A stretch of DNA of 64,000 nucleotides, taken from assembly GCA_963920705.1 (NCBI GenBank), contig OY987226.1, positions 27,040,706-27,104,705 of the forward strand. Direction: 5' to 3'. The notes under the pieces are model-generated. The model saw nothing but the letters and a program-made list of their open reading frames with translations. It was not told the DNA's origin and did not search any database. The position numbers and the translations under genes were made by a program. Source of the stretch: Odiellus spinosus. Its lineage: Eukaryota > Arthropoda > Arachnida > Opiliones > Phalangiidae. Of this stretch, positions 44,401-56,400 are shown in pieces. Numbering within the stretch: position 1 is the first letter of the stretch; every line of letters starts with the position of its first letter.

Positions 44401-44639
44401 TTTACCTCCCCGAGTGAACTAGTTCACGGGGAGGTATTACGTTCGTCGTGTCAGTCTGTGTGTGTGTCTGTGGCTTCCGGTGTACACAATTTCCGGTGTA
44501 ACCGGATATCACGTGACCTTAATAATCGGATCAAAAGTCTAGTGACGTAATCATGCCTTCTTATCGTTCAATTCCGTTCAACGGGAATTCCTATAATCTG
44601 GCTGCCAAATTGAGCTTCAGGTGTCGTGCAATATTATGC

Positions 44640-45600
44640 AACCGGACGTCTCCCATTGCATATTATCACCTTCCACCATCCACATCATGGTCGAACCTCG
44701 ATGCCGGACAGTTGAAGCCGATTATAGCCAATGGGACGTCTCCTACTGTTATAATCACCTCCGACCATCCACACACCAAGGTCTAACCTCCAGTTTCCGA
44801 TCTCAGCGGGCCATACTATAGTAGGATCCAACCTTGGAAAGGGTAACTTTTAACGCCCTCGTAAAATTGTACTTCGCGTGGAACGATACAAAATTGACCA
44901 TAATAAATAGTGCCTATACTACTTTAACTTGTACTATTTTAAAAAGCGCCGGGAAGGGGAAGTCAATCGGTGGGGGAAAGCCTCCCGCCGTAGAGAAAGA
45001 GCTCACGAGGCGAATCGAGCGCGACCACGCACGAGGAAATATTCGCCCTTCGGCTTTCTTTCGCCTTTTTTTTATCGCTGGGAGAGCTTGAAGTAGAAAA
45101 GTTGAATACAACTTTTCTACTTCAAGGGGAGAGCAAGGTCACGTTTCGGACTTCGCCTTCGGTATATTTTAAATAAAGTTAAGACTTGGCTTAGGCTTAG
45201 CGACAATGGATATTGGTAATAAAAAATTTTATTACCAATTTAAATCTAAGTTATTTTGTGTTTTAGTAAAAAATTAATTAAACCAATAAAATTCATTGCA
45301 TAAAACAGCAACTAAACCAGATTATCTAGGGTTTAAAAAAACTCATCCAAATGGAAACCCCCCCCCCCCCCTCTGTTATAGGATAAATCTTCACGCCAAG
45401 ATCTTAACATTTAAAAACCGCGGGCTGGAACTATTTAGCATGGTGTTGTTGTACCGTTCCGCGCGGAGTAGGGTTACAACTCTAGCTGAGGTGTTAAAAG
45501 TTACCCTTTCCAAGGTTGGATCCTACTATAGCGAGGCGTCCCTCACTAATATGGTCCACGTCAACCATCCACTCTCCAAACATCGCCCCCAAGGGTAAAT
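44640..45600. repeat. About 70-bp tandem repeat interrupted by the miniature element
   Basis: Units with GGACGTCTCC, ATCACCT-CCACCATCCACA and GTC-AACCTC at about 44640-44711 and 44712-44790. A related unit follows the miniature element (GGCGTCCCTCACTAATATGG..AACCATCCA at 45533-45590). The miniature element 44816-45531 therefore seems to have inserted into an older short tandem array. Confidence 0.5.
44816..45531. mobile_element. Miniature inverted-repeat element, copy 2
   Basis: 716 bp, with the same ends (CTATAGTAGGATCCAACCTT and its inverse) and the same interior as 7097-7810. The only difference I see is the length of the C run near 45357. The flanking sequences differ from copy 1, so only the element is shared. 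Such close identity between copies 37 kb apart means recent movement or sequence homogenisation. Confidence 0.85.
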
Positions 45601-46947
45601 TGACCGACACGTGAACACTCAATGCCAGAACCTTTGAGCTTTGATAAGGTGGGGTGTCCAACAGATCTTACCACAATCGGATACTATATAATGGCATTCG
45701 ATTCGCTTTTATAGTCTCTTTGGAAGCGTAAAGTGTAAAGTTGCCTTATGCTGGGATATCTTTTGGTGAATTGAAACGTAATATTAATTTAAAATGTAAT
45801 TAAAAATATTACAATTGTTTCACTTAATCTAATTTATAATTTAGTTGAAAATTAAATTTAAAATTGGAGATAGTTTAGAAGATATTTAAGAAATAGTCCA
45901 AAATTTAAAGAAAAATGAGCGTTATGATACCAGCTAGAGTTGGCAGCACGCGCTAAGCTATTTTCCATATACCATTTAGTTCAAAAAGCATAGGTATAAC
46001 GGTACTCTAGGCTTAGGCTTGCTGCAAACTCAGGGTGGATTGAATATCTAATACAAGTTTTATACAAATGTCTATACTCTTGTATATAATTTTGATAGAT
46101 TGATTTAATTTTTTAGCTTAGCCACCGTTGTTAAAATTGTAGGTGTTTCTTTTATCATGGGATTGAATTTTTTAATTAGTTTATCGTTTCTCGGCGCATA
46201 TATAAGCGCAAAATACTGATTCGGCCGTCATTTAATTGCGTATCTATAGACCGAGTATCACCAAAAACCGAAATTTTACGCCATAAGCCTTGTTTTAGCC
46301 TCACACGCGGAAAGATAATGTGTTTATTGTTTATTGAATACGTTTGCTTAGGATTGTGTCAACTATTCCGAAGTCATGCATATAAAGTTTTGCTTATTGG
46401 CGTTACTTGGTTTACAAATACTCTAGTACCGTATTTCCCATATGGTTTTATCAGAGGAACCTTGACCTTTTTTTCTTTTTAATACTCCGTTCCAAATATT
46501 ACGAAAATTTCCTTCCCCCATTTTTCACGCGACGAAAAGGAAACTATTACATTTCTACAACCGGGCTGCCAGACGTTCAGTAAGAAAAAAATTACAAAAC
46601 CAATCTATGTGGTTTGTGCACTAAACGCATTTCGACTTGTATCCGTTAATATTACAAGCCGATTTGCTAGCCAAAGCCCAAAGCTAACAGCTGAGAAGCA
46701 GTAAATAAGACTAGGCCTAGATTACGGATTATTTATTAGAAACTTGGCTCAAAAAGAAGCGGATTCTTCGGATCCATTCTTCGCGAAAACTTTCTTCCCT
46801 CGGAAATTTATGAAATGATATACCCTTGTCGTTCCTCGTATTGTTTCTACAGTTCGAAATACAACACGTATTTCCACCTTTCCAAAAAGGTACGCACTTT
46901 GGCATTTTGTTGTGCCCGAATTTCGCGAAACCGTAGATCCGTACCTT
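45601..46947. other. No gene seen
   Basis: AT-rich, with stops in all frames and no recognised element. Confidence 0.4.
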
Positions 46948-47057
46948 TTCGCCGCAAAGTCGATTCAGCGGTTCGGCCGGAAGACTCGTATGCGCCCTAG
47001 CCTTCGCCGCAAAGTCGATTCAGCGGTTCGGCCGGAAGACTCGTATGCGCCCTAGCC
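46948..47057. repeat. 55-bp tandem duplication
   Basis: Two exact adjacent copies (46948-47002 and 47003-47057) beginning TTCGCCGCAAAGTCGATTCA. GC-richer than the surroundings. Confidence 0.9.
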
Positions 47058-47802
47058 GAACCGAAACGCGGTGCAAGATACAGTGTTGCCAAGCTATGTA
47101 TTTTTAAAAACCACAAAATAGTGAGACGTTGCTTGTCCGCTTAAGACAATATATATTAGTCTTTGTTTTCCTACCCCCATTTTTGGAACGGCCTATTGAT
47201 TTTAATTCTTGAAAGACTTGCTTAATCCATAATTTATTTACTTCTTGATCAAGCTAGTTTACATAAAAATTCCCTCTATGAAATTTTGGATTCTTCGAAT
47301 TCAACTTATTCTCGGTAACAAATTAATTTTTCCTTTCAATTATTTAATTGATGTATTTAGTGTTTAATTGAGATATTCTTATTATATCTGTACCAAATAT
47401 TTACTGAAGATTGCTATTTTCAATCGCTTGAATTCTAATTTTGTTTCGATTTATTATTGAGTTTAGAATTGGAATAATTGTTGAAAAACAATGGTTATTT
47501 CCGATTCATTATTTTTTTTTCTAAAGTTTTAAATTTCTATTTTCGTAAAATATTATTTTACGCTTTACCGATTGAATTCTGATATATTTTTTGTTACTCA
47601 GTGTACGAGTTTAATGTTTACTTTGAAGATCAAAGTAGTTACTCTCTATTTTGTTTTTGTATTCGTTAGTAATTTATTTTACATTGTGTTAAGAGTTATT
47701 TAACACTTTCTTGAGATTGTAGTTTTGAATTCATTCAACTTCGATTTGGATTTTTATTATTGCGTTTGGGTATTATTTACTTTAAAAATTTTAATCATAA
47801 AA
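47058..47802. other. No gene seen
   Basis: AT-rich, without repeats or open frames of note. Confidence 0.35.
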
Positions 47803-48518
47803 AATGGGAGACGAAGATATTAGCAAAGAGGAATGAAGAAAGCGTAAAGCTAGAGAGAGAATGAGAGAACGCAGAGCTGATCCAGAATATCTCTAACTCA
47901 GAAGCGAGGGCCAACAATAGTGCAGGTTCGCTAGCGAAAAAAAATTCGCGCAAAGACGCAGAATACACAGAAGTAGAACGTGCTAGAAAAAGACTAGCCA
48001 TGGCTGATAAACGCCAAGAGGTAGGATATACAGAAGCAGAACGGGCTAGAAGTCAGTTGGCAATGGCTGATAAACGCCAAGATGTAGTATATACTGAAGC
48101 AGAACGTGCTAGAAATCAGTTAGCGATGGGTTTTAAACGCCAAGAGCTAGAATATACTGAAGCCGAACGTGCTAGAAATCAGTCGGCGATGGCTTTTCGA
48201 CGCCAAGAGGTAGAATATACTGAAGCCGAACGTGCTAGAAACCAGTCGGCGATGGCTTTTAGACGCCAAGAGGTAGAATATACTGAAGCCGAACGTGCTA
48301 GATATCAGTCGGCGAAGGCTTTTCGACGCCAAGAGGTAGAATATACTGAAGCCGAACGTGCTGGAAATCAGTCGGCGAAGGCTTTTAGACGCCAAGAGGT
48401 AGAATATGCTGAAGCCGAACGTGCTAGAAATCAGGTTCGGTTAGTGCTCGGGGAGGTACCATTTTGGGTTTTCCCAACTTGTGTTATCTCAGTCTCAGTA
48501 TTCATCCGAAACGTATAG
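47803..48518 (+). pseudogene. Coding 20-residue repeat array (R-x-DPEY / EYTEAERAR type)
   Basis: An ATG at 47803 starts GDEDISKEE, meets a TGA, then reads RKRKARERMRERRADPEY before another stop. From ATG 48000 an ORF of 172 codons consists of about seven 20-residue repeats with consensus AFRRQEVEYTEAERARNQSA. The 60-bp DNA unit keeps frame. Repeats of RR-x-DPEY-RE-ERxR type occur at the start of several invertebrate mobile-element proteins, including Helitron-like helicase ORFs. No helicase or other enzymatic domain follows; the ORF runs into non-repeat sequence at about 48440. The repeats would form a charged helix or coiled coil. The function is not known, and the upstream stops suggest a decaying copy. 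Confidence 0.5.
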
Positions 48519-48740
48519 AAAAATATAGAGCACCTTCATGATTCTAGCAAATTTATCTCTTTCGATTGCAAACTCCCAGTGAAAAGCCGTCTTTCACGGT
48601 GTTTCAACGTTATCTATAAAGCTTTTGTTATCTCAGTCTTAGTATTCACCCGAAACGTATAGAAAAATATAGAGTACCCCCATGATCCTAACATATTGTT
48701 CTCTTTCGAATGCAAACTCTCAATGAAACGGCTCGCGGTC
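48481..48740. repeat. Dispersed repeat, copies 2 and 3 in tandem
   Basis: Two adjacent copies (about 48481-48626 and 48627-48740) of the repeat also present at 44270-44400, sharing CGAAACGTATAGAAAAATAT and the TGCAAACTC-CAATGAAA landmark. Confidence 0.7.
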
Positions 48741-48861
48741 GGGAGACGAAGGAGACGAAGAAGGAGTCGAAAAAGTTTACCACCTCATAAGGGTAATCTC
48801 CATAGACGTTTCTGATGAAATTGTGAGAGACCTATAAATAAACCAGGACGGCAACGGCCCG

Positions 48862-49508
48862 GTTTTAATACGCATATTTCCCGTGCGATAAAACGAAAGC
48901 TGATGAGCTTTACAGCATCTTATGGGAAGCTGTGGAAAATTTAACGCTTGGTGGCTTGAAAATACTAAATGTAGTTTGCGATCAGGCATGGATTAACCAA
49001 AAATTAATCCATATGTGCTGTAATAATGATGAAGATCCTTCGAAAATTGGGTACAAGACAAAAAAAACTTTTTTCAAAAAGAGACTACATTTATTTTATC
49101 TGTGATGTTCCGCATCTCTTGAAAACAATTATAAATGGACTCGAATCAAGTGGGAAATCAAAAAATACAAGACTTCTTAAGAAAAATGGAAAACATTTAC
49201 TCTGGAACCACATTCAAGAAACATTTATAAAAGATTGCGAGCTTGATTCTGGATAGAAACTTGCCCCAAAAATTAAATATGATCTTGTTAATTTAAATTA
49301 ATTTTCCAGAATGAAAGTAAGTTATTTTGAGCAAGACAATGGCTACTGCCATGAAAAGGCTCGTTGGTGAAGAAGCTTCCGAAACTATAAAATATATTGA
49401 ATTAGTAAATCATTTTTTTGACATTGTTAACGTCAGAGATTTGACATCTGGAAAGCACAACAGAGACTACTTTCAGGATTCCTTTAGAGATGTTAACGAT
49501 TTTCGGAA
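48862..49508 (+). pseudogene. P-element/THAP9-type transposase, catalytic-core segment
   Basis: A plus-strand fragment in two main frames. The first (from about 48862) has KADELYSILWEAVENLTLGG and then LNVVCDQAWINQ, the catalytic-Asp block of the P-type RNase H-like core. A frameshift near 49070 leads into IYFICDVPHLLKTIINGL (ORF from 49026 to 49256), the diagnostic D-x-PHL-x-K motif, and then KKNGKHLLWNHI. After a gap with stops, a frame from 49327 continues with ELVNHFFDIVNVRDL up to 49508, where the homology ends abruptly. Missing here are the insertion domain (found at 63376-63810) and the C-terminus. Inactive. Confidence 0.75.
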
Positions 49509-49511
49509 CAC

Positions 49512-49689
49512 ATCATTATCACATTCGCAATATCACATTTGCATTAAGTATTTGTTTTGTACTAAATTTGCATTAAATACTGTATTTTTTTAAGCAAGAA
49601 ATCCCTTTGGTGTTTTTCGCGTCCTTGCGACTTTCTTTTCAATTTCTGCATCCATGTGATTAACATTTTTGTGGCATTTCTTGCAAGAT
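49512..49689. repeat. Direct repeat flanking the 23-bp array, left copy
   Basis: The 178 bp are the same by eye as 63823-64000 (offset 14,311), where the window ends inside the second copy. It includes the end of the inverted transposase piece at 49590-50388. Confidence 0.85.
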
Positions 49690-50388
49690 TTCTGGGTTTC
49701 CATCTGTTTTCTTAAGCTGATTGTTTTTAAAGAGGCTTTTTTAGCCTGCTGGAATTCTATTAATGTTTTATTCACTAGGCCTTTTCCCAAACAATTTAAA
49801 AATATTTTGCACATCTTTTTGAATGCCTATTTTCTCTTCTCATTTTCTCCCCACAATTCCCTAAAGACTTTGCATATAAATTAATCATTTTCTAAACTGT
49901 TAACTGTCCATCGCTGCTTTAACTCTATCTTTCTGGGATTCACATCTATTGTTAAGGTGAACTTTACTAACATCATTAATTTTTTTAATTAATGCAAATG
50001 CTTTCGGATTTAGAACTAACACACCCCCGTTACTTAGTTCATTGGTCCATTTAGCATAATCCTGTATTTCTCCACTTTCTAAATTTAAGGCATTTTTTAT
50101 AAAACTATTTGAGTCAAAGCCATGAGCCAAAATTAGTTCACGAGCGATGTATCCCCAGATATGGTGAATGACTTTTTCTTCTTTGCCCAATATTTCTTTA
50201 ATATTCATTTGTGGACATAAATCATCGATGGTGGGTTTTACTGATTTAGCTGCTAAAATTTCAACTTTTTTACTTTGGCTTCGTTTAAGAAGCGCCTGGC
50301 AAAGCACTGGACAATCTGATATTTTTCTATTTTTCTTAGTGTATTGAATACCTATCAAACATTGACTCGGTGCAGGCGACCTCTTCAA
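49590..50388 (-). pseudogene. P/THAP-type transposase C-terminal fragment, inverted
   Basis: Minus-strand frames at 50388-49900 (162 codons) and 49814-49590 (74 codons), separated by a short disrupted stretch. The first contains HHIWGYIARELILAHGF followed by ALNLESGEIQDYAKWTNEL and SNGGVLVLNPKAFALIKKI. This resembles the C-terminal domain of P-type transposases, where a (Y/W)-I-A-G/R helix is followed by a Gly-Gly-(L/V) segment. The second is basic, with KSCKKCHKNVNH. The piece lies head-to-head with the plus-strand segment at 48862-49508, so either a second element or an inversion is involved. Confidence 0.45.
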
Positions 50389-50429
50389 AGCGCGAGAATT
50401 GATTTTGATTGAAAGGGAACATTTTTTAA

Positions 50430-53400
50430 AGTTGATCTATACTTGGGAAATTTGTGGATCTATACTTGGGAAATTTGTGGATCTATACTTGGGCAATTTG
50501 TGGATCAATTCTTGGGAAATTTGGATCTTTACTTGGGAAATTTGTGGATCTATACTTGAGAAATTTGTGGATCTAAACTGGGAAATTTGTGGATCTATAC
50601 TTGGGAAATTTGTGGATCTATTCTTGGGAAATTTGTGGATCTATACTTGGGAAATATGTGGATCTACACTTGGGAAATTTGTGGAACTATACTTGGTAAC
50701 TTCTGGACATATATTTGTAAATTTTTTGATCTATACTTGGGAAATTTGTGGATCTATACTTGGGAAATTTGTGGATCTATACTTGGGAAATTTGTGGATC
50801 TATACTTGGGAAATTTGTGGATCTATTCTTGGGAAATTTGTGGATCTATACTTGGGAAATATGTGGATCTACACTTGGGAAATTTGTGGAACTATACTTG
50901 GTAACTTCTGGACAAATATTTGTAAATTTTTTGATCTATACTTGGGAAATTTGTAGATTTATACTTGGGACATTTGTGGATCTACACTTGGGAAATTTGT
51001 GGATATATACTTGGGAAATTTGTGGATCTATACTTGGGAAATTTGTGGATCTATACTTGGGAAATTTGTGGATCTATACTTGGGAAATTTGTGGATCTAT
51101 TCTTGGGAAATTTGTGGATCTATACTTGGGAAATATGTGGATCTACACTTGGGAAATTTGTGGAAATATACTTGGTAACTTCTGGACATATATTTGGGAA
51201 ATTTGTGGATCTATACTTGGGAAATTTGTGGATCTATACTTGGGAAATTTGTGGATCTATACTTTGGAGATTTGTGGATCTAAACTTGGAAAATTTGTGG
51301 ATCTACACTTGGGAAATTAGTGTATAAATACTTGGGATATTTGTGGATCTACACTTGGGAAATTTGTGGATCTATACTTGGGAAATTTGTGGATCTATAC
51401 TTGGGAAATTTGTGGATCTACACTTGGGAAATTTGTGGATATATACTTGGGAAATTTGTGGATCTACACTTGGGAAATTTGTGGATATATACTTGGGAAA
51501 TTTGTGGATCTATACTTGGGAAATTTGTGGACCTATGCTTGGGAAATTTGTTAATATAAACTTGGGAAATTTATGGATCTATACTTGAGAAATTTGTGTA
51601 TCTATTTTTGGGAAATTTTTGTATCTAGTTTTGGGACATTTGTGTATCTATTTTTGGGAAATTTGTGGATTTATGCTTGGGAAATTTGTTGATCTTTACT
51701 TTGGAAATTTGTGGATCTATTTTTGGAAAATTTGTGGATTTAAACTTCTGAAATTTGTGGATCTATGCTTGGGATATTTGTGGATCTATACTTGGGAAAT
51801 TTGTGAATCTATACTTGGGAAATTTGTGGATTTATTCTTGGGAAATATGTGGATCTATATTTGGGAAATTTGTGGATTTATACTTGGGAAATTTGTGGAT
51901 TTATACATGGGAAATTTGTGGATTTATACTTGGGAAATTTGTGGATTTATACTTGGGAAATTTGTGGATTTATACTTGGGAAATTTGTGGATTTATACTT
52001 GGGAAATTTGTGGATCTATACATGGGAAATTTGTCGATAAATACTTGGTATAATTGTGGATCTATACTTGGGAAATTTGTGAATCTATACTTGGGAAATT
52101 TGTGGATTTATTCTTGGGGAATATGTGGATCTATATTTGGGAAATTTGTGGATTTATACTTGGGAAATTTGTTGATCTACACTTGGGAAATTTGTGGATA
52201 AATACTAGGGATATTTGTGGATTTATTTTTGGGAAATTTGTGGATCTATACTTGGGACATTTGTGGTCTATACTTGGGAAATTTGTGGATAAAACTTGGG
52301 ATATTTGTGGGTCTATACTTGGGAAATTTGTGGATCTATACTTGGGAAATCTGTGGATTTACACTTGGGAATTTGTGGACCTATACTTGGGAAATTTGTT
52401 AATATATGCTTGGGAAATTTGTAGATTTATACTTGGGAAATTTGTTAATATAAACTTGGGAAATTTATGGATCTATACTTGAGAAATTTGTGTATCTATT
52501 TTTGGGAAATTTGTGTATCTATTTTTGAGAAATTTGTGGATTTATACTTGGGAAATTTGTTGATCTTTACTTTGGAAATTTTTGGATCTATTTTTGGAAA
52601 ATTTGTGGATTTAAACTTCTGAAATTTGCGGATAAATACTTGGGATATTTGCGGATCTATACTTGGGATATTTGCGGATCTATACTTGGGAAATTTGTGG
52701 ATCTATACTTGGGAAATTTGTGAATCTATAGTTGGGAAATTTGTGGATTTATTCTTGGGAAATATGTGGATCTATATTTGGGAAATTTGTGGATTTATGC
52801 TTGGGTAATTTGTGGATTTATACATGGGAAATTTGTGGATTTATACTTGGGAAATTTGTGGATCTATACTTGGGAAATTTGTTTATCTACACTTGGGAAA
52901 TTTGTGGATAAATACTTGGGATATTTGTGGATAAATACTTGGGATATTTGTGGATAAATACTTCGGATATTTGTGGATTTATTTTTGGGAAATTTTTTGG
53001 ATCTATACTTGGGAAATTTGTGGATATAACTTGGGATATTTGTGAATCTTTACTTGGGAAATTTGTGGATCTATACTTGGGAAATTTGTGGATCTATACT
53101 TGGGAAATTTGTGGATCTATACTTTGGAAATTTGTGGATTTATACTTGGGAAATCTGTGGATCTATACTTGGAAAATTTGTGAATCTTTACTTGGGAAAT
53201 TTGTGGATTAATTCTTGGGAAATATGTGGATCTATGCTTGGAAAATTTGTGGATGTATACTTGGGAAATTTGTTGATCTATACTTGGGGAATTTGTGGAT
53301 CTATACTTGGGAAATTTGTGGATAAATACTTGGGAAATTTGTGGATCTATACTTGGAAAATTTGTGGATCTATACTTGGGAAATTTGGATCTAAACTTGC

Positions 53401-56400
53401 TAAATTTGTGGATTTATATTTGGGAAATTTGTTGATCTATACTTGGGAAATTTGTGGATCTATACTTTGGAAATTTGTGGATCCATACTTGGGAAATTTG
53501 TGGATCTATATTTGGGAAATTTGTGGATAAATACTTGGGATATTTGTGGATCCATACTTGGGAAGTTTGTGGATCTATATTTGGGAAATTTGTGGATAAA
53601 TACTTGGGATATTTGTGGATCTATACTTGGGAAATTTGTGGATCTATACTTTGGAAATTTGTGGATCTATACTTGAGAAATTTGTGGAGCTATACTTGGA
53701 AAATATGTTAATATATACTTGGAAAATATGTTAATATATACTTGGGAAATTTGTGGATATATACTGGAGAAATTTGTGGTTCTTTACTTGGAAAATCTGT
53801 AGATCTATGCTTGGGAAATTTGTGGATATATACTTGGGATATTTGTGGATCTATACTTGGGAAATTTGTGGATCTATACTTGGGAAATTTTTGGATCTAT
53901 ACTTGAGAAATTTGTGGATAAATACTTGGGAAATTTGTGGATCTATACTTGGGAAATTTGTGGATCTATACTTTGGAAATTTGTGGATTTATACTTGGGA
54001 AATCTGTGGATCTATACTTGGAAAATTTGTGAATCTTTACTTGGGAAATTTGTGGATTTATTCTTGGGAAATATGTGGATCTATATTTGGGAAATTTGTG
54101 GATTTATACTTGGGAAATTTGTGGATTTATACATGGGAAATTTGTGGATTTATACTTGGGAAATTTGTTGATCTACACTTGGGAAATTTGTGGATAAATA
54201 CTTGGGATATTTGTGGATAAATACTTGGGATATTTGTGGATTTATTTTTGGGAAATTTATGGATCTATACTTGGGAAATTTGTGGATCTATGCTTGGGAA
54301 ATTTGTGGATGTATACTTGGGAAATTTGTGGATTTATACTCGGGAAATTTGTGGATCTATACTTGGGAAATTTGTGGATCTATACTTGGGAAATTTGTGG
54401 ATCTATACTTTGGAAATTTGTGGATTTATACTTGGGGAATCTGTGGATCTATACTTGGAAAATTTGTGGATATATACTTAGGAAATTTGGATCTAAACTT
54501 GGGAACTTGTGGATTTATATTTGGGAAATTTGTTGATCTATACTTGGGGAATTTGTGGATCTATACTTGGGAAATTTGTGGATAAATACTTGGGAAATTT
54601 GTGGATCTATACTTGGAAAATTTGTGGATCTATACTTGGGAAATTTGGATCTAAACTTGCTAAATTTGTGGATTTATATTTGGGAAATTTGTTGATCTAT
54701 ACTTGGGAAATTTGTGGATCTATACTTTGGAAATTTGTGGATCCACACTTGGGAAATTTGTGGATCTATATTTGGGAAATTTGTGGATAAATACTTGGGA
54801 TATTTGTGGATCCATACTTGGGAAATTTGTGGATCTATATTTTGGAAATTTGTGGATAAATACTTGGGATATTTGTGGATCTATACTTGGGAAATTTGTG
54901 GATCTATACTTTGGAAATTTGTGGATCTATACTTGAGAAATTTGTGGAGCTATACTTGGAAAATATGTTAATATATACTTGGAAAATATGTTAATATATA
55001 CTTGGAAAATATGTTAATATATACTTGGTAAATTTGTGGATATATACTGGAGAAATTTGTGGTTCTTTACTTGGAAAATCTGTAGATCTATGCTTGGGAA
55101 ATTTGTGGATATATACTTGGGAAATTTGTGGATCTATACTTGGGAAATTTGTGGATCTATACTTGGGAAATTTGTGGATCTATACTTGGGAAATTTGTGG
55201 ATCTATACTTGGGAAATTTTTGGATCTATACTTGAGAAATTTGTGGATAAATACTTGGGAAATTTGTGGATCTATACTTGGGATATTTGGATCTAAACTT
55301 GGGAAATTTGTGGATTTATATTTGGGAAATTTGTTGATCTATACTTGGGAAATTTGGATCTAAACTTGGGAAATTTGTGGATTTATATTTGGGAAATTTG
55401 TTGATCTATATTTGGGAAATTTGTTGATCTATACTTGGGAAATTTGTGGATCCATACTTGGGAAATTTGTGGATCTATATTTGGGAAATTTGTGGATAAA
55501 TACTTGGGATATTTGTGGATCCATACTTGGGAAATTTGTGGATCTATATTTGGGAAATTTGTGGATCTATACTTTGGAAATTTGTGGATCTATACTTGGA
55601 AAATATGTTAATATATACTTTTAAAATATGTTAATATATACTTGGGAAATTTGTGGATCTATACTTGGGAAATTTGTGGATATATACTGGAGAAATTTGT
55701 GGTTCTTTACTTGGAAAATCTGTAGATCTATGCTTGGGAAATTTGTGGATATATACTTGGGAAATTTATGGAAAAATACTTGGGATATTTGTGGATCTAT
55801 ACTTTGGAAATTTGTGGATCCACACTTGGGAAATTTGTGGATCTATTTTTGGGAAATTTGTCGATAAATACTTGGGATATTTGTGGATCCATACTTGGGA
55901 AATTTTTGGATCTATATTTTGGAAATTTGTGGATAAATACTTGGGATATTTGTGGATCTATACTTGGGAAATTTGTGGATCTATACTTTGGAAATTTGTG
56001 GATCTATACTTGAGAAATTTGTGGAGCTATACTTGGAAAATATGTTAATATATACTTGGAAAATATGTTAATATATACTTGGAAAATATGTTAATATATA
56101 CTTGGGAAATTTGTGGATATATACTGGAGAAATTTGTGGTTCTTTACTTGGAAAATCTGTAGATCTATGCTTGGGAAATTTGTGGATATATACTTGGGAT
56201 ATTTGTGGATCTATACTTGGGAAATTTGTGGATCTATACTTGGGAAATTTGTGGATCTATACTTGGGAAATTTTTGGATCTATACTTGAGAAATTTGTGG
56301 ATCTATACTTGGAAAATTTGTGGATCTATACTTGGGATATTTGGATCTAAACTTGGGAAATTTGTGGATTTATATTTGGGAAATTTGTTGATCTATACTT

